A stretch of 64,000 bases of DNA from CBDFKY01 sp965248995 (lineage in GTDB: Bacteria > Pseudomonadota > Alphaproteobacteria > Rickettsiales > UBA998), in assembly GCA_965248995.1 (NCBI GenBank), contig CBDFKY010000015.1, positions 1 to 64,000 of the forward strand, given 5' to 3'. Shown here piece by piece: positions 57,857 through 64,000 of this stretch (position 1 is the first letter of the stretch; every line of letters starts with the position of its first letter). The translations under genes were made by a program, and so were the position numbers. The notes under the pieces are model-generated. The model saw only the letters and a list, made by a program, of their open reading frames with translations. It had not been told where the DNA came from and ran no database searches.

Positions 57857-59269
57857 ATGACCGATCCCTATTATTCTCTAAACGATATTCTAAGTGCCAC
57901 AGGCGGTACAGGCGTAGCGACCATAGGCGAAGCAGCCGGTGTTTCCATCGACACCCGCACCTTGGCGCCGGGCAATCTATATGTTGCCCTGAGGGGCGAG
58001 CGGTTGGACGGACACGCCTTCCTGGCGGAAGCATTTGCGAAAGGTGCCGCGTTGGCACTGGTGGATACGGTGGTGGAGAGCGTGCCTGCCGACCGACAGA
58101 TCGTGGTGGCCGATACGCTCGGCGCACTGCAGGATCTCGCGCGCTTCGCCCGCAGCCGCGCCTCCTATCAGGTCATCGGCGTCACCGGCAGCGTCGGCAA
58201 AACGAGCACCAAGGACATGCTGGCCTGCGCCTTCTCCACGCAGGGCCGCACCCATGCCACGAAAGGCAATTACAACAACCATATCGGCCTGCCGCTCACT
58301 TTGCTCAATACGCCGGGCGACACGGAATATCTCATATTGGAAATGGGCATGAACCACGCCGGGGAAATCGCCCTGCTCTCACGGATCGCCCGCCCGCACG
58401 CCGCGATCATCACCTGCGTGGAAGCGGTGCATCTGGAATTTTTCGATTCCGTGGAAGGCATTGCCCGCGCCAAGGCGGAAATCGTGGAAGGCATGGCCGA
58501 GCGTGCGCCGGTGATCCTGCCCTGCGACAATCCGTACTACCCGATACTCGAAGCGGTTGCGAGCACCCATGGACAGCGCGTCATCCGTTTCGGCAAAGGT
58601 GAACGGGCGGATTACCGTCTGCGCAGCTGCGAGGTGACGCCGGAGGGAACGAGCGCCGAACTGACAGCGGGCAATACCCTGATGCAGATCACCCTGCAGA
58701 CGGTAGGGGCGCACCATGCGCTGAACGCGCTCAGCGTGCTGGCCTGTTGCGACGCGCTGGCGGTCGATCTGGCGAAAGCCGCCGTCGCGCTCATCCATTA
58801 CCACGAGCCGAAGGGCAGGGGTACGCTGCTCCCCCTGCCCTGGCAGGGCGGCCGGATCACGGTAGTGGATGAAACCTACAACGCTTCGCCCGCCTCCATG
58901 AAAGCGGCCTTTGAACGCGCCGCCGCTCTTGCCGGGGGAGGCCGCATCATCGCGGCGCTCGGCGATATGCTGGAACTGGGCGAACAGGGACCCGGCCTTC
59001 ATGCCGGGCTGGCGGAGGCGCTGGCGGAGGCGGGAATCGAAATCGTGTATACGACCGGCTCCCTGATGCTGCATCTGGCGCATGGCCGGAAAGGCGCGTC
59101 CCAGGGAGGACATTTCCGCAACAACGCCGCGCTGGCGGACGCCCTTATCCACGCATTGCGGCCGGGTGACATGGTGCTCTGCAAAGGTTCGCGCGGCAGC
59201 CGTATGGAAGAGGTGATCACGGCGATCCGGGAGGCCGCTCACGTAAGCGCATCGCTTATGAAAGCGTGA
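57857..59269 (+). CDS. murF: UDP-MurNAc-tripeptide:D-Ala-D-Ala ligase MurF
   Basis: The 470-residue Mur ligase has the N-terminal uridine-binding domain (GVSIDTRTLAPGNLYVALRG), the ATP site QVIGVTGSVGKTSTKDML, the TKGNYNNHIGLPLTLL motif, EMGMNHAGEIALLS, and the C-terminal VVDETYNASPASMKAAFERA and KGSRGSRMEEVI. It adds D-Ala-D-Ala to complete the pentapeptide precursor. The cluster stops here: mraY and murD do not follow, and the next gene is convergent and overlaps by 14 bases. Confidence 0.97.
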   Translation: MTDPYYSLNDILSATGGTGVATIGEAAGVSIDTRTLAPGNLYVALRGERLDGHAFLAEAFAKGAALALVDTVVESVPADRQIVVADTLGALQDLARFARSRASYQVIGVTGSVGKTSTKDMLACAFSTQGRTHATKGNYNNHIGLPLTLLNTPGDTEYLILEMGMNHAGEIALLSRIARPHAAIITCVEAVHLEFFDSVEGIARAKAEIVEGMAERAPVILPCDNPYYPILEAVASTHGQRVIRFGKGERADYRLRSCEVTPEGTSAELTAGNTLMQITLQTVGAHHALNALSVLACCDALAVDLAKAAVALIHYHEPKGRGTLLPLPWQGGRITVVDETYNASPASMKAAFERAAALAGGGRIIAALGDMLELGEQGPGLHAGLAEALAEAGIEIVYTTGSLMLHLAHGRKGASQGGHFRNNAALADALIHALRPGDMVLCKGSRGSRMEEVITAIREAAHVSASLMKA

Positions 59270-60509
59270 GACCGAGCGCTGCGCTGATGCCCGCCGCCTT
59301 GACAAGCGTTTCCCAATATTCCTGATGCGGATCGGAATCCGCGACGATGCCCCCTCCCACCTGAAACTCGAAACGCCCGCGCTGGACGATCAGGGAACGG
59401 ATCACGACGGAAAGTTCGAACCTGCGGCCCTGTATCCAGCCGGCCGCCCCGCTGTACCAGCCGCGGCGCATGCCTTCCTGGGCCGCGATCCACTGCATGG
59501 CAGCCCGCTTGGGAGCGCCGGTCATGGAACCGGGCGGAAAGACGGCGCGGAGAATTTCCGGGAGGGTGGCGCTCCCGCGCAAACGTCCCTGAACCGTGGA
59601 GGAAAGATGCGAGAGCGTCGAGAACGCATCCACCTCATACAGCGCCGGGACGCTGACGCTGCCGGGGACGCAGCAGCGGCTGAGATCGTTGCGCATCAGG
59701 TCGACGATCATCAGGTTTTCCGCCCGGTCCTTCATGCTGCCGCGAAGCGCTGCCCCGGTCGTCCCGGGTATGGCGGTGCCTTTGATGGGGCGGGTGCTGA
59801 TACGTCCCGACCCATCCGCCGAGATAAACAGTTCCGGGGAGGAGGAAATCAGGGCTTCCCCGCCGAAATCGAACAGTGCGCTGTAGGGTGCCGGGCTTGC
59901 CGCGCAAAGGCGCATGAACAGGGCGAACGCATCCGCCGAAGTCAGGGGACGGGCGAACGATCCCTGATATTTACGCGTCAGGTTTACCTGATAAAAGGAG
60001 CCCGCCCGGATGTCCGAAAGAGCCGATCTTACCTTGTCGCAGTATGGATCGTAAGGCAGGGTGTCGTGCAAAGCGGCGACGGGCGGGGCAGAGGACGCCG
60101 CCGTTTCATCGGAAGGAACCGGCAACGCTTCGTCTCCTTCATACAGTATTTTCCGGGCCGCATGATCATACCGCAGGACGCATGCATACCGGCAGAAGCG
60201 CATGTCCGGTAATTCCAGGCTGCAGGGCAGGGTGGGCGGAAGTCCGCCGATGAACGGATGCGCGGCTTCATACCCGATCACTCCGTACCAATGGGGAAGA
60301 ACGTAGAGGATCGGATCGTTCTCGATCTCCTGCACGATGTCGGGCGTATCCCCCTCCAGACGTTGCCGCTCTCCCCAGGCGAGAAACGAATACTGTCCGG
60401 AATATCCCGTTTTCATTCCGGAAAACAGCCACGCGTAGGAATGCCCGAACTCCGCAAGGGTGCGGGCCATGGCTTCCGGATCATGCCAGCTTATGTCCTC
60501 TACCAGCAC
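59256..60509 (-). CDS. pabB: Aminodeoxychorismate synthase component I (PabB)
   Basis: The 417-residue chorismate-binding enzyme has an N-terminal domain with YGVIGYEAAHPFIGG and the catalytic half with IRAGSFYQVNLTRKYQG, ISSSPELFI, RPIKGTAIPG, ENLMIVDLMRNDLSR, FPPGSMTGAPKRAAMQWI and QVGGGIVADSDPHQEYWETL. The PIKGT motif favours PabB over TrpE. It makes 4-amino-4-deoxychorismate for folate. It starts at a GTG, 13 bases after the DUF2125 gene, and is co-directional with pabC. Confidence 0.94.
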   Translation of the reverse strand: MLVEDISWHDPEAMARTLAEFGHSYAWLFSGMKTGYSGQYSFLAWGERQRLEGDTPDIVQEIENDPILYVLPHWYGVIGYEAAHPFIGGLPPTLPCSLELPDMRFCRYACVLRYDHAARKILYEGDEALPVPSDETAASSAPPVAALHDTLPYDPYCDKVRSALSDIRAGSFYQVNLTRKYQGSFARPLTSADAFALFMRLCAASPAPYSALFDFGGEALISSSPELFISADGSGRISTRPIKGTAIPGTTGAALRGSMKDRAENLMIVDLMRNDLSRCCVPGSVSVPALYEVDAFSTLSHLSSTVQGRLRGSATLPEILRAVFPPGSMTGAPKRAAMQWIAAQEGMRRGWYSGAAGWIQGRRFELSVVIRSLIVQRGRFEFQVGGGIVADSDPHQEYWETLVKAAGISAALGLTLS

Positions 60510-60522
60510 GGAGAGGAAAACC

Positions 60523-62133
60523 TCAATGCGGCATCAGGGAAGGGAAATACGGGGCGAGCTTGGCCGCCGCTCCCATCATCGCCATGCCCGCGTCTTTCCC
60601 GGAGATCGTCATGTTACCGCCCGCGTCCTTTTTCACCGTGATGGTCAGCGTATCCGGATTTTGATCCGTGTCGTATTCATGGAGCAGGGAAGCGACGGCA
60701 TGGGCCGCGTCTTCCGGGAACGTGAAGCGCGGTGGCCTCCCTTCGAGCGACCCCAGCACCGAGGTCAGGTCGTTGGTGTAATGGCTGAGGCGCGTCACCA
60801 GCGTATCGCAGAAACTGCAGGTAAGGGCGCCTTCCATGGTCCCCTGACGGAGCGCGCCGCTACCCTTGACGTTCAACCCGAACAGAGCGGAACTGAAGCC
60901 TAAGGAATCCACCGTCACCTGCGTGGCGGCGGTCGTCACTTTCACGTCCGCATCCGTTTTGATCTCCTTAAGCGGGGCCATCGGTGGCAGCAGTCCGTGC
61001 ACCGCGCCGGCGTCGAGCGCCCGCAGCTTCGCGCGTAAGTCATCGGCGACCACCAGCTCGTCGTCCTTGACGATCGCCAGCAGGGCATCCACGCTCTCGG
61101 CCACGTTTTTGTCGGACGCGTCGGTAAAGGTGACCGTGCCGTGATGGTGGACGACCATATCCTTCGCCGCCGAAAGTTCGACGCTGAACGGCCAGGAGAG
61201 GGAATAGAAATCATTACGTAAGGTCAGCTCTTTCACGTTCAGGCGGAGCGGCGGCGCGGGCTGGTCCAGCGACCCTTCATACTCGCCGCTAAAACGCAGC
61301 GACTGCTTGCCCGCCTTCGCCGCGTCGAACCAGGGGATGGGATGTTTCTGCACCAGATGCTGCAGGGACTTTACGGACGCCTCGTCCTGTACGCCGAGCA
61401 GCGGTTCCAGTTTGAGAAACGCGCTGCTGTTGTTGGAAGTAAGCAGCATGTCGGCCACGGAAAGGGCGACATTGACTCTATACTGGCCCGAGGAAGCGGC
61501 GGGAACGGAATCCACCGCCAGATGCTGCGACGCGATGGACGCGACCGGTGTGTTGAGCAGTTCGTCCTGCACCGTGATGCCGCTGGCGCTGCATTCCAGA
61601 TGGGAAAGGGCACGCAGGTAATCCCGCGGCGAACGGGCGGCGGCGATGGATGCCCTGCCGGTGATGAACGCGAACGGGCTGTCGGACAACTTCACTTTGC
61701 ACAGGCTCGGCCCGGTCGCGCCGCTGGCATAGGCGAACGCGGCGCCGTCCTGTTTGCCGCTCAGATGAAAGACCCCGGTGGTTTCCACCGCACCGGTCGC
61801 CAGAATGACGCCGTGCCGTACGCTCAGATTACCGTCCAGCCTTGCGGAACTGACGGCGAGGGGAGCCGATCCCGCAGGCGTCTCTCCCCCGGCGGGCGGT
61901 TCCTTGCTGACGATCGTCACGGCCGGGTTGACGTAGGTCACTTCCGCGTCCCACGGATACCCGCCCGCCTGCCTGCGAAGGTACGTAAACGTGATGGTCT
62001 CGTTGCCGCCGCCTTGTCTTGCAACCCCCTCGATAGCGTTGCCGAGGGCGGCCACCTGCCGTTTCCATAGCAGGTAATGCCCGCCGACGATAGCCAGCGC
62101 CAGAACGCCTACGATAATCCCTGTTTTTTTCAT
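60523..62133 (-). CDS. DUF2125 family periplasmic protein
   Basis: The 536-residue protein has an N-terminal membrane anchor (KKTGIIVGVLALAIVGGHYLLW) and a long, mainly beta-type periplasmic part (FTYLRRQAGGYPWDAEVTYV, followed by repeated beta segments), as in the alphaproteobacterial DUF2125 family. The style recalls AsmA-like or lipid-binding envelope proteins, but the role is unknown. It is encoded between pabC and pabB with short gaps, so it is probably co-transcribed with folate genes without an obvious functional link. Confidence 0.85.
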   Translation of the reverse strand: MKKTGIIVGVLALAIVGGHYLLWKRQVAALGNAIEGVARQGGGNETITFTYLRRQAGGYPWDAEVTYVNPAVTIVSKEPPAGGETPAGSAPLAVSSARLDGNLSVRHGVILATGAVETTGVFHLSGKQDGAAFAYASGATGPSLCKVKLSDSPFAFITGRASIAAARSPRDYLRALSHLECSASGITVQDELLNTPVASIASQHLAVDSVPAASSGQYRVNVALSVADMLLTSNNSSAFLKLEPLLGVQDEASVKSLQHLVQKHPIPWFDAAKAGKQSLRFSGEYEGSLDQPAPPLRLNVKELTLRNDFYSLSWPFSVELSAAKDMVVHHHGTVTFTDASDKNVAESVDALLAIVKDDELVVADDLRAKLRALDAGAVHGLLPPMAPLKEIKTDADVKVTTAATQVTVDSLGFSSALFGLNVKGSGALRQGTMEGALTCSFCDTLVTRLSHYTNDLTSVLGSLEGRPPRFTFPEDAAHAVASLLHEYDTDQNPDTLTITVKKDAGGNMTISGKDAGMAMMGAAAKLAPYFPSLMPH

Positions 62134-62205
62134 GCGGAATCTTTAAAATGTAAGAGGATAAGAACGGTCAAGCTAAGGGGGATTACGCGTGAGATCAATG
62201 ACTTT

Positions 62206-63081
62206 TTAACGAAAGCGGGCGGATTGACTTCGCAGATCTTCCATGAGCAACGCGTTGCAGCGGTTGGCGAAGGCGATGCTGTGAGGGAAAATATACTGGT
62301 CCGTTTCCGTGGTGAGCGTGGCGACAGGTACGGCGCCGCGCACGCTGTTGGTCATGAATACGGCTTCGGGGCGCTCTTCCCGCCATGCGGCCAGAGGAAC
62401 CGCCACTTCCCGGATGTCGCTTCCCCACAATTCCATCACGCGGGCCCGCGTGATGCCGCTCAAGGCGCCCGTGGAAAGGGCTGGGGTATGGAGAATCCCT
62501 CCGCACTGCCAGAACAGGTTGCCGCTGGCCGCCTCGGCGATGTCTCCCGCCGCCGACAGAAGCAGGGCCTCGTCATACCCCGCCGCCGCGCTTTCCATAC
62601 GCGCCAGCGTGGCGTTCATCCCCTGCATGATCTTGGCGTCCGTCGGCAGGCAGGCGGGGGGAAAGCGCCGCCACGTGCTGAGGTTCATGCGGATGCCCGG
62701 CTCATCCATGCGCGCGAACCGCGATGTGATAGGGATCACTTCCAGCAGTATGGTGGGAGCGTTTCCTCCAACCGGCAGGTATCCTTGCGAACCGCATCCT
62801 CGTGTCACCAGCACGCGGGCCACGCCTTCGGCCGCCTCGTTTTTCATGATCAACCGGCGAAGATGGCTATTCAGGTGCGCGAGGTCCGCTTCGATACGTA
62901 ATACGTGCAGGCCGTGAGCCAGCCGCTTTAGGTGCGCCTGCCATAAATACGGCGCGCCGCCCAGGATCGGCAGCGTTTCAAACACGCCGTCGCCGAAGCG
63001 GAACCCCCGGTCCTGCGGGGAGATGCTTACCTGTTCCTCCGGTAGAACAGTTCCGTTGAAACTTACATACAGCGAGGTCAT
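62206..63081 (-). CDS. pabC: Class IV aminotransferase, probable 4-amino-4-deoxychorismate lyase (PabC)
   Basis: The 291-residue PLP enzyme has the fold type IV start (VSISPQDRGFRFGDGVFETL), the catalytic Lys in PTDAKIMQGMNATLARMES (KIM segment), EALLLSAAGDIAEAASGNLF and FMTNSVRGAVPVATL. Branched-chain aminotransferases have the same fold. Co-direction with pabB favours the lyase that releases p-aminobenzoate, which makes folate precursor synthesis the likely joint task. Confidence 0.85.
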   Translation of the reverse strand: MTSLYVSFNGTVLPEEQVSISPQDRGFRFGDGVFETLPILGGAPYLWQAHLKRLAHGLHVLRIEADLAHLNSHLRRLIMKNEAAEGVARVLVTRGCGSQGYLPVGGNAPTILLEVIPITSRFARMDEPGIRMNLSTWRRFPPACLPTDAKIMQGMNATLARMESAAAGYDEALLLSAAGDIAEAASGNLFWQCGGILHTPALSTGALSGITRARVMELWGSDIREVAVPLAAWREERPEAVFMTNSVRGAVPVATLTTETDQYIFPHSIAFANRCNALLMEDLRSQSARFR

Positions 63082-63267
63082 GGTTACCGGTTGACATAGG
63101 TGGAACGTCTGAATTGTAACAGCCGCCGTTACAAAGTTAAACGCTCTATCTTATAAGATTATTAGGGTGCTCAACTTTATAATTGCACATAGTCTGGAGC
63201 ACTTATAATGTCGAGTGCTCTTGAATAGGAAAAGATCACAGGATAAGCCATACAGGAGACGGGCCGC

Positions 63268-63459
63268 ATGAAAACCATCAAAACCATGTTACTTACCGTC
63301 GTTTTGGTCACGTTCGCCCTGGTGTGGATGTCGATCGGGCCTTCCATGCAGGGCATGTCGCTTTCCGTGCAGCTTTCCAACGTCGCCAACACCACCATCG
63401 AATATCTCCACCAGCTCGCCACGCCGTTCATGGATTTCTATTACCGCCATATGGTGTAG
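63268..63459 (+). CDS. Unknown 63-residue exported or membrane protein
   Basis: The protein starts MKTIKTMLLTVVLVTFALVW, an uncleaved anchor or signal sequence, followed by an amphipathic Met/Ser-rich stretch and an aromatic end (FMDFYYRHMV). CAGGAGA lies about 10 bases before the ATG. It is convergent with the DUF1476 gene. I recognise no family. Confidence 0.6.
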   Translation: MKTIKTMLLTVVLVTFALVWMSIGPSMQGMSLSVQLSNVANTTIEYLHQLATPFMDFYYRHMV

Positions 63460-63485
63460 CGTCGGCATAGCCGCTCGCGACGGTA

Positions 63486-63809
63486 TTACGCGCTCTGCTT
63501 GATCTGCTTTCTGGCTTCACGGTAGCACTGGTCCAGCTGCGCGCGCACGTCCGCTTCCGTTACGGAAGCCCCGGCCGCTTTCAGATCCTGGATGAGTTTG
63601 CGCAACACGTCATGATCCCCCGGTTCTTCGAGATCCGCCTTCAATACTTCTTTGACGTAGTCTTCCATCGCGCCGCCCGCCTTGCCCATCAGTCCCGCCG
63701 CCCACTCGCCGATCAGGCGGTTGCGGAGCGCTTCCGTCTTGGAACGTGACTTTTCCAGGTCCGCAAACTTGTTCCCGCCTGATTTTTCCTGCCCGGTAAT
63801 AATGCCCAT
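63486..63809 (-). CDS. DUF1476 family, zeta-type inhibitor of F1-ATPase
   Basis: The 107-residue helical protein starts MGIITGQEKSGGNKFADLEK and contains RNRLIGEWAAGLMGKAG and YVKEVLKADLEEPGDHDVLRKL, the alphaproteobacterial DUF1476 pattern. In Paracoccus the zeta subunit blocks ATP hydrolysis by the F1Fo enzyme through its N-terminus. The frame is open 39 codons further upstream, but the family starts at MGIIT. It is one of the best lineage markers in the window. Confidence 0.93.
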   Translation of the reverse strand: MGIITGQEKSGGNKFADLEKSRSKTEALRNRLIGEWAAGLMGKAGGAMEDYVKEVLKADLEEPGDHDVLRKLIQDLKAAGASVTEADVRAQLDQCYREARKQIKQSA

Positions 63810-63956
63810 GCCGTAATCCTGTTCAAGTAATGTGATGATGACAAGAATGATTGTGTAATAAAAACTATGCATAAAGCAAGTATTAAAATTTTTAGGCGTT
63901 TTGCCTATGGAAAATTTTTCTGACAATTTTCTGCGTGATAGGCGTATAAGCGGTGC

Positions 63957-64000
63957 ATGACGTTCATCCTGTTCCGCTATCTCAGCCGCCGGTTTTTCAT
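63957..64000 (+). CDS. First codons of a probable LptF/LptG-family permease
   Basis: Only 14 full codons are visible (MTFILFRYLSRRFF) before the right edge. The pattern of a short start, RYL, basic residues and FF resembles the N-terminus of LptF/LptG lipopolysaccharide-export permeases (compare RYLARQFL in that family). No strong ribosome site is seen. The assignment rests on very little sequence. Confidence 0.35.
   Translation, partial: MTFILFRYLSRRFF

Overview
The window looks like a chromosomal stretch of a Gram-negative alphaproteobacterium. The lineage evidence is a set of genes typical of that class: the DUF1476 inhibitor of F1-ATPase, a DUF2125 protein, a DUF2628 protein, an alphaproteobacterial-style porin and an entericidin-like lipoprotein. 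The genus cannot be fixed from sequence alone. Coding DNA is GC-rich, and several intergenic stretches are strikingly AT-rich. No tRNA, rRNA or CRISPR array was recognised.

Layout. 1-4.3 kb: a gene cut by the left edge, a caspase-like (clan CD) protein and a large secreted OmpA-like protein with a 15-base tandem repeat. 4.3-11 kb: mutS, an IS630-type insertion sequence, then ruvC, rlmJ, mscL and yebC. 11-18 kb: membrane proteins, a two-domain FKBP-like protein, and a minus-strand set coding for a prepilin peptidase, a lipoprotein secretin, an ABC-2-like membrane protein and an unknown exported protein. 18.5-24.5 kb: an outer-membrane beta-barrel, carA, a KdpE-like regulator behind a 24-residue hydrophobic peptide, small envelope proteins, and a histidine kinase without a sensor domain. 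24.8-32 kb: ppx/gppA-rlmE, rpmG, yajC, rho, a lone cysA-type ATPase and an rlmD-like methyltransferase. 32-40 kb: divergent manC and phosphomannomutase genes (GDP-mannose supply), yggS, a porin and nadC. 40-48 kb: a 761-residue flagellin, a TIR-domain gene that has been split, a fused beta-oxidation enzyme and rnd. 47.7-51.7 kb: the second IS630 copy, a tail-anchored protein, hisH, a UPF0016/GDT1 half-transporter and small envelope proteins. 52-59 kb: the division and cell-wall cluster mraZ-rsmH-ftsL-ftsI-murE-murF. 59-64 kb: pabC-DUF2125-pabB, DUF1476 and probably the first codons of an LptF/LptG permease.

The most unusual content is a family of about 117-base elements. Each is made of two different palindromes (type B, TATAGTG...CACTATA; type A, TATAGTC...GACTATA), both centred on CGTACG and joined by an 11- or 12-base AT-rich spacer. 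Eight loci occur here, three with identical sequence. One splits the TIR gene, one pair sits in tandem, and both IS630 copies lie between a B and an A palindrome. The right end of the insertion sequence shares the TATAGT terminus with the palindromes, so the family may be a Correia-like or REPIN-like non-autonomous element. A second dispersed repeat (CTCCC...GGGGGAGTCAAAACAC) lies between genes twice and once in frame inside murE, where it adds about 70 residues, as Rickettsia palindromic elements do.

Other points of note are an A8 slippage site joining the two IS630 reading frames, consensus DnaA boxes with a 10/20-base-periodic TGGG array upstream of mraZ, and a small membrane-protein gene with its own terminator lying antisense between murE and murF.
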